From: Pseudonocardiales bacterium
GTDB taxonomy: Bacteria > Actinomycetota > Actinomycetes > Mycobacteriales > Pseudonocardiaceae
Reading direction: 5' to 3'
Assembly (NCBI GenBank): GCA_026393175.1
Contig: JAPLAT010000035.1
Coordinates: 1-41,534, forward strand
Length of the DNA: 41,534 nt
A program made the position numbers and the translations under genes. Below are positions 22,748 through 31,116 of the stretch, piece after piece; the first letter of the stretch is position 1, and every line of letters begins with the position of its first letter. The notes under the pieces are model-generated. The model had not been told where the DNA came from. It did not search any database and saw nothing but the letters and a program-made list of their open reading frames with translations.

Positions 22748-23535
22748 GCGGCGGCACCGTGACCGCGACACGTGCGGAACTCGTCGGTCTCGACGGCGTG
22801 AGCGTCCGCTTCGGGGACACCGAGGTCCTCGCGCCCACCTCGATCCAGGTGCGCGAGCGTGAGTTCGTCACGCTGTTCGGTCCGAGCGGATGCGGGAAGT
22901 CGACCCTCCTCAACATCGTCGCGGGGTTGCTGGTCCCCAGCTCGGGTCAGGTGCGGTTCGACGGGAAGGCGATCTCGGGGATCAACACCCGGATCGGCTA
23001 CATGACCCAGGACGACACCCTGCTGCCCTGGCGTACGGTCCGGGCGAACGTGGCGATGCCGCTGCGGATGCGCGGCGTCCCGCGCCCCGAGATCGCCGAC
23101 CGGGTCCAGACCTACCTGCGGCTGCTCGACCTCGAGCACGCCGCGGACCGGTACCCGGCCCAGCTGTCGGGTGGTATGAAGCGGCGAGCCCTGCTGGCCC
23201 GCAGCATGATCTACGAGCCTCGGATGCTGCTGATGGACGAGCCCTTCGCCGCCGTCGACGCGAGGCTGCGGGAAGGACTGCACGACGAGGTGCGGCGGGC
23301 GGTGGAGCAGGCGGACCAGACCGTGTTGTTCGTGACCCACGACGTCGCCGAGGCCGCGCTGCTCTCGGACCGCGTCCTGGTGCTCGGACACCGGCCCGGC
23401 CGCGTGGTCGCCGAGCTGACCATGCCCTTCGGAGCGAATCGCGACCTCCGTCGGCTGCGGCTCAGCGAGGAGTACCTCGCAGCCCAGCTGGCCGTGCGCC
23501 GCGCCCTGGACACCGCGGAGGAGGACGATGACTGA
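22744..23535 (+). CDS. ABC transporter ATP-binding protein (SsuB/TauB-like)
   Basis: A 263-residue ATPase with Walker A FGPSGCGKST near residue 50, the Q-loop MTQDDTLLPWRTV, the signature LSGGMKRRALLARS, Walker B MLLMDEPFAAVDA and the H-loop VLFVTHDVAEA. All catalytic parts are intact. The subfamily is that of nitrate/sulfonate/taurine importers. GTG 22744 overlaps the lipoprotein stop by four bases; its own 3' end overlaps the permease start by eight. It energises uptake by the adjacent permease at the inner face of the membrane. Confidence 0.93.
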   Translation: MSGGTVTATRAELVGLDGVSVRFGDTEVLAPTSIQVREREFVTLFGPSGCGKSTLLNIVAGLLVPSSGQVRFDGKAISGINTRIGYMTQDDTLLPWRTVRANVAMPLRMRGVPRPEIADRVQTYLRLLDLEHAADRYPAQLSGGMKRRALLARSMIYEPRMLLMDEPFAAVDARLREGLHDEVRRAVEQADQTVLFVTHDVAEAALLSDRVLVLGHRPGRVVAELTMPFGANRDLRRLRLSEEYLAAQLAVRRALDTAEEDDD

Positions 23536-24355
23536 CACCATGAACGGTCGCGCCCGTGCTGTGGCGACCAGGCCGGCACTAGCATCGGGGATCCGGGACC
23601 GGGTGGCCCGCCACCTGTTGCAGGCGGCGATCCTGGTCGCCTTCCTGCTGCTGTGGCAGTACGCCTCGGGACGCTGGGTCGCGCCACTGTTCATCAGCTC
23701 CCCGGTCGCGGTGTGGGACACTGTCGTCCGCTGGATCGCGGACGGCACGCTCCTCCACCACGCGGTCGCCACGTTCCGGGTCGCGGTGGCCGGTTTCCTG
23801 ATCGGCGGGCTGTCCGCGGTGGTGTTCGGTTACCTGCTCGGCGTCTCGCGGTTCTGGGCGGGGGTGGCGGAGCCGTTCATCACCGCGCTGTACGCGCTGC
23901 CCAAGGTGGCGATCATCCCGCTGCTGATCATCTGGGTGGGCGTCGGTGCGGGGCTGTCGCTGGTCGTCTGCGCGCTGATCGTGTTCCTGCTGCTGTTCTA
24001 CAACACCTTCTACGGCATCCGGGAGGTCAAGCCTGCACTGATCGACGGGGTGCGCATCATGGGCGGCGGCTGGGCGGACGTGGCGTTCAAGGTACGGCTG
24101 CCCTCGGCCTTCGTGTGGATCGTCGCGGGAATGCGGATCTCGGTACCGCAGGCTCTGGTCGGCGTGGTCACCGCGGAGATCCTGGCCGGCAACCGCGGCC
24201 TCGGCTACCTGGTGAGCTTCAACGCGGGCCAGTTCAACACCGCGGGCACCCTGGCCGCGGTGGCGACGCTGCTGCTGATCGGACTGGGGCTCGACCGGGT
24301 GGTCGCGCTGGCCACCCGGAGCGCGCTCGCCTGGCAGCACGGCGGGGGCCGGTGA
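23528..24355 (+). CDS. ABC transporter permease (SsuC/TauC-like)
   Basis: A 275-residue integral membrane protein of the BPD permease family. About six hydrophobic segments are visible, such as AAILVAFLLLW, VAVAGFLIGGLSAVVFGYLL, PLLIIWVGVGAGLSLVVCAL and LAAVATLLLIGLGL. The ATPase-contact (EAA) region reads VRIMGGGWADVAFKVRLPSA. ATG 23528 lies inside the end of the ATPase gene. It completes an importer of the sulfonate/nitrate/taurine class, in the same transcript as the catabolic genes. Confidence 0.92.
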   Translation: MTDTMNGRARAVATRPALASGIRDRVARHLLQAAILVAFLLLWQYASGRWVAPLFISSPVAVWDTVVRWIADGTLLHHAVATFRVAVAGFLIGGLSAVVFGYLLGVSRFWAGVAEPFITALYALPKVAIIPLLIIWVGVGAGLSLVVCALIVFLLLFYNTFYGIREVKPALIDGVRIMGGGWADVAFKVRLPSAFVWIVAGMRISVPQALVGVVTAEILAGNRGLGYLVSFNAGQFNTAGTLAAVATLLLIGLGLDRVVALATRSALAWQHGGGR

Positions 24356-26427
24356 GCGTGCCGGCCGGCGCCGGTCACCGGCCTGCGCTCGCGCGCCTGC
24401 TCGCACCGGCGTCGGTCGCGGTCGTCGGGGCGTCGGAGGGGCTGGGCGGCTTCACCGGGTCCTGCGTGCACAACCTGCTGCGCTACGGGTTCACCGGCCG
24501 GATCCACCCGGTCAACCCGCGGCGCGCCGAGGTGCTCGGCCTCACCTGCCACCCGAGCCTGGCCGAGGTGCCCGGTCCGGTCGACTCCGCCGTGCTGCTC
24601 GTCGGTGCCGACCGGGTGCTGCCGGTGCTGGAGGACTGCGTCGCCGCCGGGATCGACAACGTGATCGTCGCCGCGTCGGGTTTCGGCGAGGGCGGGGCGG
24701 GACCGGCCGGCCTGGCCCGACGACGGGCACTCGACGCCTTCCTGGACCGGCACCGGATCACCCTGCTGGGACCGAGCACCACGGGTGTCGTCAACCTGTT
24801 CGACCGCTACGTTCCGCGCGCGGCCACCAACATGATCGGCCCGGACGGCGTGGTGCCCGGACCGGTGGCGGTCGTCTCGCAGAGCGGCGCGTCGAGCAAC
24901 ATCGTGTTCAACCGCGCGCAGGATCACGGGCTCGCCGTGGGCCTCGCCGTCGCCACCGGGCTACAGGCCACCCTCACGACCTGGGACGTCGTCGAGCACC
25001 TGGCCACCGACGACCGGGTCAGGGTGCTGGCACTGATCGTCGAGGAGCTCGGCCCCGCGGCGGTGTGGCGGCCGCGGGTCCAGGCGGCGGCCGCGGCCGG
25101 CCAGCAGGTCGTCCTGTGCCGGGTCGGCACCTCCGATCGCGGGGCCGCTGCCGCGGCGTCGCACACGGGAGCGGTCGCCGGGCACTGGCGCTCGCAGCGC
25201 GCGGCGCTGCTCGACGCCGGGGTGCTGGTCGTGGACGATCTCGACCAGCTGTGGGAGGTTGCCGCGCTGTGCGCCGCATGGGGCCCGGCGTCCGCACCGG
25301 CACGCCTGGGCGTCGTCGCGCTGTCCGGCGGCGAGGGCGCGCTGATCAGCGACCAGGCCACCGCGGCCGGGATCGCCATGCCCGACCCGTCCGACGCCTT
25401 CGTCGGACTGGTCGGGAAGCATCTCACCCTGACCCGGGGCGCCAACCCCTTCGATCCGTCCGGGGAGATCCTCGGCAAGCCCGACCTACTGGTCCCGATG
25501 CTGGAGCAGTTCTTCGACGACCCGGCTTTCGACCGGGTGCTTCTCGCCTGGCACGTGCTCGACCAGAACGTCCTTCCCGCCCAGCAGGAGGCGCTCGACG
25601 ACCTGTTCGCGCGCTACCGGCACCGGCTCGTGGTCACCGCGTGGCCGCTGTCGACCCTGGACGGGTGGCACCGGCTCGCCGGACCGGGCGCCCCACCGCT
25701 GCTGCCCGGCTCGCACCGAGCCGTCGCGGCGCTCGCCCGCTGGTCCGGATCCGCGCCCATCATGGCGGTGGCACCGGCGGTGACGGCACCGGTCACGCTC
25801 CCGGCCCGGCTCGGCACCGGCTACCACGAGGTCCGGGAGCTGCTGGCGGGTCTCGGCGTCCCCTTCGGCCCGGCGCGTCGGGCCGAAGGGGAGGACGCCG
25901 CCGCGGCGGCGGCGGCGGCGATCGGTCCACCGGTCGTGCTCAAGTCCGACGTCGACTCGATCACCCACAAGTCGGCCGCCGGCCTCGTCGAGCTCGGCCT
26001 GGTCGCCGACGACCAGGTGCGGGCCGCGTGGCGCAGGCTGCACGCGGCGACCGGGTCGGCCACGGTCATCGTCGAGGCACAGCTCACCGGGGAACTGCAG
26101 GTGTTCCTGGGTGCCCGGCGAGACCTGGACGCCGGCCCGGTGCTGGTCTTCGGCTCCGGCGGTTCGGCAGTGGAGTACCTCGACGACATCGGGATGGTTC
26201 CGGCCGGCGCCGACCCACGCCGCGCGATCGCGGCCAGCCGGGTCGGCCGCTTCCTCGCCGACCACACGCCCGCCGTCACCGACGCACTGGCCGACATGCT
26301 GGCCGCGCTGGGCGGCGTCGTGACCGACCCGCGGATCGCCGCCGTCGAGGTCAACCCGGTGATGGTCGACCTCCGGCGGGGCACCGCGCTGGCCGTCGAC
26401 GCACGGATCGAACTCAGCTCGGACTGA
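24352..26427 (+). CDS. NDP-forming acyl-CoA synthetase, alpha-beta fusion (acetate-CoA ligase family)
   Basis: A 691-residue fused ligase. Residues about 10-135 are the CoA-binding domain (LLAPASVAVVGASEGLGGFT), about 150-460 the SucD-like ligase region (VVSQSGASSNIVFNRAQDHG) with the phosphohistidine loop ASHTGAVAG, and about 475-690 an ATP-grasp domain (VVLKSDVDSITHKSAAGLVE, VFGSGGSAVEYL, VEVNPVMVD). It makes acyl-CoA from acid, CoA and ATP via a phosphohistidine. GTG 24352 overlaps the permease stop by four bases. As the last gene after the importer, it probably activates the imported acid, which makes the SucCD-like pair earlier in the operon a second ligase acting elsewhere in the route. 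It converges with an enoyl-CoA hydratase 12 bp away. Confidence 0.9.
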   Translation: MSVPAGAGHRPALARLLAPASVAVVGASEGLGGFTGSCVHNLLRYGFTGRIHPVNPRRAEVLGLTCHPSLAEVPGPVDSAVLLVGADRVLPVLEDCVAAGIDNVIVAASGFGEGGAGPAGLARRRALDAFLDRHRITLLGPSTTGVVNLFDRYVPRAATNMIGPDGVVPGPVAVVSQSGASSNIVFNRAQDHGLAVGLAVATGLQATLTTWDVVEHLATDDRVRVLALIVEELGPAAVWRPRVQAAAAAGQQVVLCRVGTSDRGAAAAASHTGAVAGHWRSQRAALLDAGVLVVDDLDQLWEVAALCAAWGPASAPARLGVVALSGGEGALISDQATAAGIAMPDPSDAFVGLVGKHLTLTRGANPFDPSGEILGKPDLLVPMLEQFFDDPAFDRVLLAWHVLDQNVLPAQQEALDDLFARYRHRLVVTAWPLSTLDGWHRLAGPGAPPLLPGSHRAVAALARWSGSAPIMAVAPAVTAPVTLPARLGTGYHEVRELLAGLGVPFGPARRAEGEDAAAAAAAAIGPPVVLKSDVDSITHKSAAGLVELGLVADDQVRAAWRRLHAATGSATVIVEAQLTGELQVFLGARRDLDAGPVLVFGSGGSAVEYLDDIGMVPAGADPRRAIAASRVGRFLADHTPAVTDALADMLAALGGVVTDPRIAAVEVNPVMVDLRRGTALAVDARIELSSD

Positions 26428-26439
26428 GCCGCGCAGCGG

Positions 26440-27234
26440 TCACGTCCCCTGCCCGAAACGGGGCGGCCGCTTCTCGACGAACGCCGCGATCCCCTCCTCG
26501 GCATCGGCGGTGCCGAAGAGCCGGTCGATCCCGGACGCCTCGGCGCGCATCCCGGCTCGCCGGCCGCCGTCGAGGTGGGCCAGCACGCACGCCTTGAGCT
26601 CCCGCAGCGCCGGGCGGGCCCCCGCGGCGAGGCCTGCGGCGTAGTCCACGGCCTCCGCCACCAGCCGATCGACCGGGTGCACGCTGTTGACCAGGCCCAA
26701 CGCCAACGCCTCGGCGGCGGCGAGCTGGCGTCCGGTGTAGAGCAGGTCCAGCGCCCTGCCCTTGCCCACGACCTCCACGAGCCGCTGCGTGCCGCCCGCC
26801 CCGGGGAGCAGTCCGAGCTTCACCTCGGGGAGCCCGATCCGCGCCTGCTCCGCGAGCATGCGGAGGTCGCACGCCAGTGCCAGCTCCATGCCGCCGCCCA
26901 TCGCATGGCCGTTGACCGCCGCGATGGTCGGCAGCGGGATGGCCTCGATGTCGTCCATCGCCCGCTGGATGCCGCTGATGAACCGGGGCATCTCGTCGGC
27001 GTCGAGCGAGTTCATCATCTTGATGTCGGCGCCGGCGACGAAGCGCGGCCCGGCACCGGTGATGACGAGCGCGCCGACGTCGTCGCGGGCCGCGGTCCGC
27101 GCCATCGCCTGCGAGATCTCCTGCACGAGCGCGAGGTCCAGCGCGTTCGCCGGCGGCCGGTCGACGGTCAGCAGGCCGACCCCGCGGGCGACCTCGATCC
27201 GGACGTGGTGGAGGTCGGTCTCGGTCACGGTCAT
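26440..27234 (-). CDS. Enoyl-CoA hydratase
   Basis: A 264-residue crotonase-fold protein with LLTVDRPPANALDLALVQEI, TGAGPRFVAGADIKMM, AAVNGHAMGGGMELALACDL and GLPEVKLGLLPGAGGTQRL. The Glu in LPEVKLG and the PGAGGTQRL block are those of classical enoyl-CoA hydratases, so of the crotonase-fold genes here this one is the most canonical. FVEKRPPRF closes the protein. ATG 27234 has GGAGGA upstream. It is transcribed convergently to the acyl-CoA synthetase gene and lies downstream of the alpha/beta hydrolase gene (36-bp gap), so those two probably form an operon. Confidence 0.93.
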   Translation of the reverse strand: MTVTETDLHHVRIEVARGVGLLTVDRPPANALDLALVQEISQAMARTAARDDVGALVITGAGPRFVAGADIKMMNSLDADEMPRFISGIQRAMDDIEAIPLPTIAAVNGHAMGGGMELALACDLRMLAEQARIGLPEVKLGLLPGAGGTQRLVEVVGKGRALDLLYTGRQLAAAEALALGLVNSVHPVDRLVAEAVDYAAGLAAGARPALRELKACVLAHLDGGRRAGMRAEASGIDRLFGTADAEEGIAAFVEKRPPRFGQGT

Positions 27235-27270
27235 CTGGTCGTCCTCCGGAATGGTCGGGTCGGTCGCGGC

Positions 27271-28158
27271 TCAGCGGGCTCCGAGCACCCGGTCCAGCCA
27301 GGCCACCAGGTCGGCGATCACCTCGGCACGGTTGGTCTCGTTCAGGATCTCGTGCCGGCCGCCCTCGTAGGTGGCGACCGTGACGTCGGTGAGCCCGGCC
27401 GCTCGGTAGCGCTCGACGACCAGGTCAAGGAGCGCGAGCCCGGCGTTGATCGGGTCCTGGTCACCGGCGACGACGTAGAGCGGGAGGTCCGCGCGGATGC
27501 CGGCGAGCCGTTGCGGGTCGGCCAGCTCGGCGCCGGAGCCGAACATGAGCTTGGACGAGGGGATGTCGGTACCGAAGCCGCAGGCCGGGTCGGCGACGTA
27601 GGCGTCGACGATCGCCTCGTCCCGGCTGAGCCAGTCGGACTCGGTGCGGGCCGGCTCGAACGCCGCGTTGAACCCGGCGAGCTCGAGGGGCTGGTCGAGG
27701 TCGATGGCGGCGGCGATCTGGTCCACCGCCGTCGTCCCCGACAGCACGGCCGCGTCGATGCGGTCGCTGTGGTCGAGCAGGTACTGCTGGGTGGCCATCG
27801 ACCCCATGCTGTGCCCGAGCAGCACGACGGGCACGCCCGGGTGGGCCTCGTGGACCGTCTCCACCAGCGCGCCGACGTCCCCGACCAGACGGTTCCACCC
27901 GTCCTCCCCGAACACCCCGAACCGGGACGGGTCGCCCGCGGTGGCGCCGTGGCCGCGGTGGTCGCCTGCGTAGACCACGAAGCCGGCCGCGTTCAGCGCC
28001 GCCGCGGTCTCCGCGTACCGACGCGCGTGCTCGCCCAGGCCGTGCGCGATCTGGACGACGCCACGCGGGGCCCCCGCCGGATCCCACCGGTAGACCACCA
28101 CCCGGGTGCCGTCCCGGGACACCAGCTCCGAGGTGTGGGCGGGCTCGACGGTGCTCAT
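27271..28158 (-). CDS. Alpha/beta hydrolase, monoacylglycerol lipase-like (lysophospholipase)
   Basis: A 295-residue hydrolase. It has QIAHGLGEHARRYAETAAAL (the HGxGEHxxRY motif of the monoacylglycerol lipase family), YAGDHRGHGATAGDPSRFG, the nucleophile elbow LLGHSMGSMATQQYL, the acid-bearing VAGDQDPIN and the catalytic His in YEGGRHEILNE. The triad is complete. No signal peptide is seen, so it acts in the cytoplasm on mono-esters or similar. ATG 28158 with GAGGAGGAA upstream is the better start than 28185. It is divergent from the first acyl-CoA dehydrogenase gene. Confidence 0.92.
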   Translation of the reverse strand: MSTVEPAHTSELVSRDGTRVVVYRWDPAGAPRGVVQIAHGLGEHARRYAETAAALNAAGFVVYAGDHRGHGATAGDPSRFGVFGEDGWNRLVGDVGALVETVHEAHPGVPVVLLGHSMGSMATQQYLLDHSDRIDAAVLSGTTAVDQIAAAIDLDQPLELAGFNAAFEPARTESDWLSRDEAIVDAYVADPACGFGTDIPSSKLMFGSGAELADPQRLAGIRADLPLYVVAGDQDPINAGLALLDLVVERYRAAGLTDVTVATYEGGRHEILNETNRAEVIADLVAWLDRVLGAR

Positions 28159-28199
28159 CCGGTTCCTCCTCAGCAGGTCGTGCACGGTGGTCGCGCCTA

Positions 28200-28251
28200 G
28201 TGACGGGGCCGCCGGTAGCCGCTAACGTACCGGGTGATCCTTATCAGGAAC
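28200..28251 (+). promoter_or_regulatory. Promoter and candidate operator of the acyl-CoA dehydrogenase cluster
   Basis: GTGACG (28200-28205), 17 nt, TAACGT (28223-28228) gives a good actinobacterial-type promoter reading into the dehydrogenase at 28265. The 17-mer TGATCCTTATCAGGAAC (28235-28251) lies at the predicted start of transcription. It matches 14 of 17 positions with 32344-32360, upstream of the second half of the cluster, so it may be an operator. Confidence 0.45.
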
Positions 28252-28264
28252 AGCGAGGTTTCTC

Positions 28265-29407
28265 ATGGCAGCCCTGCGCGAGCGGCTCACCCCGGAACAG
28301 GCCGACTACGTGAAGGCCGTCGATGCGTTCTGCGAGCGGGAGTGCCCACCACACAAGCTGCGCGCGATGACCGCGGACGGCACCGTCGCCCACGACCACG
28401 CCCTCTACCGGAAGCTGGCGGCAACCGGCTGGCTCGGGTTGACCATCCCCGAGGAGTACGGCGGCTCGGGCGGCGAGCTGTCCGACGTCGCCCTGCTCAC
28501 CGAACGCCTGTCCTACCACCGCCTGCCGGTCACCGGATACCTCACCACGGTCATCACCGCCCAGGCGCTGATCAGGTTCGGTACCGAGGAGCAGAAGCGG
28601 CGCGTGCTCCCCGCGGTGGCCCAGGGTGACGTGCTGTCCATCGCGATCACCGAGCCGGACACCGGATCGGACGCCGCGGCGGTACGCACCCACGCCCGCC
28701 GCCACGGCGACGGCTGGCGGATCAACGGCGAGAAGATCTACACCAGCAACGCCAACCATGCGCGCTGGGTCCTGGTGGTCACGCGCACCGACCCCGACGC
28801 GGCCAAGCACCGCGGCATCTCGCTGTTCCTGGTGCCGATGGACCGGGTGGAGGTGACCAAGCTGGACATGCTCGGACACATCGACACCACCATCACCCGC
28901 TACGCGGATGTCCGCGCCACCGACGCCGACATCGTGGGCGGGCTCGACGCGGGCTGGCAGGCGCTGGTACAGGGGCTCAACAGCGAGCGGATGATCATCG
29001 GTGCGGAGGCGGTCGGGGTCGGCCAGCGCGCGTTCGACGACGTGCTGCGTTATGTGAAGGAACGCCACCAGTTCGGGCAGCCCATCGGACGGTTCCAGGC
29101 GCTGCAGCACGGGCTCGCCGAGACGGCCACCAAGCTGCTCGCAGCGCGGCTGCTGGTCCGGCACGTCGCCGAACTGCTGGACGAGGGTGACCCGGCCCCG
29201 GCCGAGGCCTCGATGGCGAAGCTGTTCGCCACCGAGACGGCCAAGGAGGCCGCCCTGCAGGGCATGCAGTTCATGGGCGGGATGGGCTACAGCATGGAGA
29301 GCGACATGCAGTCCTACGTCCGCGACAGCCTCGTCATGACCATCTTCGGGGGCACGTCGCAGATCCAGAAGAACATCATCGCCGGGCAGCTCGGCCTCAA
29401 CGGCTGA
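28265..29407 (+). CDS. Acyl-CoA dehydrogenase
   Basis: A 380-residue FAD enzyme of acyl-CoA alpha,beta-oxidation. It shows TIPEEYGGSGGELSD, the FAD/substrate strand AITEPDTGSDAAAVRTHARR, WRINGEKIYTSNANHA, VKERHQFGQPIGRFQALQH and FMGGMGYSMESDMQSYVRDS. The MCAD-type base in YEGT is replaced (IFGGTSQIQ), but an ER pair in LNSERMIIGAEAVG matches the alternative Glu position of isovaleryl-CoA-type dehydrogenases. ATG 28265 starts the plus-strand cluster behind its own promoter. Electrons should go to ETF. The substrate is unknown. Confidence 0.92.
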   Translation: MAALRERLTPEQADYVKAVDAFCERECPPHKLRAMTADGTVAHDHALYRKLAATGWLGLTIPEEYGGSGGELSDVALLTERLSYHRLPVTGYLTTVITAQALIRFGTEEQKRRVLPAVAQGDVLSIAITEPDTGSDAAAVRTHARRHGDGWRINGEKIYTSNANHARWVLVVTRTDPDAAKHRGISLFLVPMDRVEVTKLDMLGHIDTTITRYADVRATDADIVGGLDAGWQALVQGLNSERMIIGAEAVGVGQRAFDDVLRYVKERHQFGQPIGRFQALQHGLAETATKLLAARLLVRHVAELLDEGDPAPAEASMAKLFATETAKEAALQGMQFMGGMGYSMESDMQSYVRDSLVMTIFGGTSQIQKNIIAGQLGLNG

Positions 29408-29435
29408 CCAGCCCGCACCACGACCGGGGAGCACC

Positions 29436-31103
29436 ATGACCGACGAGCTCAGCGACCGACTCGACGAGCTGGCCGCCCGCGACGACACCTGGGTCACCCG
29501 CGAGGTGCTGCAGCGCTACGTCGACCAGGGCGCCTGGACCGAGCAGAGTTTCGTGCACGACCTCGAGCGGCACGCGGCCGAGCGGCCGGACTCCCTGGCG
29601 ATCATCGATGAGGACGGCCGGCGCACCAGCTACGGCGAATACGAGGAGCGGACCCGGCGGTTGGCGAGCTCGCTGCTGGGTCTCGGCCTGCGGCCCGGCG
29701 ACCGGCTCGCGATGCAGCTGCCGAACTCGAGCGAGTTCTGCCTGACGTTGATGGCCTGCGCCCGGGTCCGGATCATCCCGGTGTTCCTGCACGTCGTCTA
29801 CGACGAGCACGACCTCGACTACGTGCTGAACCTGACGGGGGCCCGGGCGCTGGTCGTCCCCGCCTCGTTCAAGGGCCGCGACTTCGTCCCGCTGGCCCGC
29901 ACGATGCGCGACCGGATCGCCGTGCTGGAGCACCTCGTGGTGGCCGGCGGTGACGGCGACGACCTGCTCTCCTTCGAGGACCTGACCGCGGCGGAGCCCG
30001 CGCACGACATCGAAGCGCTGCGGCCCACCGGCGCCGACCCGTTCTTCATCATGTTCACCTCAGGCACCACGGGGCGGCCGAAGGCGGAGCTGCACACCCA
30101 CGCCAACAACCTGTTCTGGATCCAGAGCTTCGAGCAGGGCCAGCAGTTCCCCCGCGACGCGCAGTGGATCATCGTCACGCCCATCGCGCACCTGACCGGG
30201 CTCGGCCTGGGCGTGCTCTCGGCCCTGCGGCGCGGAGCGGCGTTCACGCTGCTGACCGGCTGGGACGTCAACAGGTGCGTCGAGCTGCTCGAACGCGACG
30301 AGCCGACCTACCTGCTCGGGGCGGCGCCGATGCTCATCGACCTCGCCCGCTTCCCCGACCTCGGCTCCCGCGAGGTGCGGAGCCTGCGCGGCATCTGCTA
30401 TGCCGGTGCCCCCTGCCCGGCCGAGACGCTGAACGCGCTCAACTCCCAGCTGGGCGCCGAGATCGCCGCGTTCTACGGCTACACCGAGGCCGGCGTCACC
30501 TTCATGACCCGGCCCGGCGACCCGATCTCGGTCACCAGTCGCAGCATCGGCTCGGTGCTCGACGGGGTCGAGATGCGACTGGTCGACGACGAGGGCAACG
30601 ACGTCGAGCCGCCCGGCGAGGGCGAGCTCTGGTCGCGCGGGCCGAACTTCGTCGTGGGCTACTACGGCCAGCCGGAGACGACCGCGCGGATGTTCGACGC
30701 CGACGGCTGGTTCCGTTCCGCCGACATCGTCCGCATCGACGCCGACGGCTACGGCTACTTCGTGTCGCGCCGCGACGACCTGATCAACCGGGGCGGGTAC
30801 AAGATCGACCCGCGGGAGATCGAGGAGCTGCTCTACGAGCACCCGCGGGTGGGCCAGGCCGCGGTCGTGGCCATGCCCGACGAGCGGCTCGGGCAGCGGG
30901 CCGCCGTCTTCGTCGTCCCCGCGACCCCGGGCGACGAGGTCGCACTGGCCGACCTGACCACCTTCCTCGAGGGGAAGGGGTTGAGCCGCACCAAATGGCC
31001 GGAGGCGGTCGAGCTGGTCGAGTCCTTCCCGATGACCAGCACCGGCAAGTTCATGCGGTACTCGCTGCGCGAGCGGGCCGAACAGCTGCGCCCGCAGCGA
31101 TGA
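29436..31103 (+). CDS. AMP-dependent acyl-CoA ligase (cyclohexanecarboxylate/DHB ligase-like)
   Basis: A 555-residue adenylate-forming ligase. Motifs: MFTSGTTGRPKAELHTH (P-loop, with Ala-Glu where Gly-Val is usual), FYGYTEAG, SRGPNFVVGYYGQPE, SADIVRIDADGY, SRRDDLINRGGYKIDPREIE and the catalytic Lys in TSTGKFMRYSL. The layout resembles ligases for cyclic or aromatic acids such as cyclohexanecarboxylate or 2,3-dihydroxybenzoate. The ATG has GGGGAG upstream and the gene follows the dehydrogenase by 28 nt. It probably makes the first CoA ester for the dehydrogenases downstream. Confidence 0.9.
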   Translation: MTDELSDRLDELAARDDTWVTREVLQRYVDQGAWTEQSFVHDLERHAAERPDSLAIIDEDGRRTSYGEYEERTRRLASSLLGLGLRPGDRLAMQLPNSSEFCLTLMACARVRIIPVFLHVVYDEHDLDYVLNLTGARALVVPASFKGRDFVPLARTMRDRIAVLEHLVVAGGDGDDLLSFEDLTAAEPAHDIEALRPTGADPFFIMFTSGTTGRPKAELHTHANNLFWIQSFEQGQQFPRDAQWIIVTPIAHLTGLGLGVLSALRRGAAFTLLTGWDVNRCVELLERDEPTYLLGAAPMLIDLARFPDLGSREVRSLRGICYAGAPCPAETLNALNSQLGAEIAAFYGYTEAGVTFMTRPGDPISVTSRSIGSVLDGVEMRLVDDEGNDVEPPGEGELWSRGPNFVVGYYGQPETTARMFDADGWFRSADIVRIDADGYGYFVSRRDDLINRGGYKIDPREIEELLYEHPRVGQAAVVAMPDERLGQRAAVFVVPATPGDEVALADLTTFLEGKGLSRTKWPEAVELVESFPMTSTGKFMRYSLRERAEQLRPQR

Positions 31104-31116
31104 CGCCGGTCCCGCC

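Noticed and set aside
25907-25919. GCG/GCC codon run in the NDP-forming ligase as a repeat element
   Set aside because: It encodes a short poly-Ala linker before the ATP-grasp domain and is ordinary for high-GC genes.
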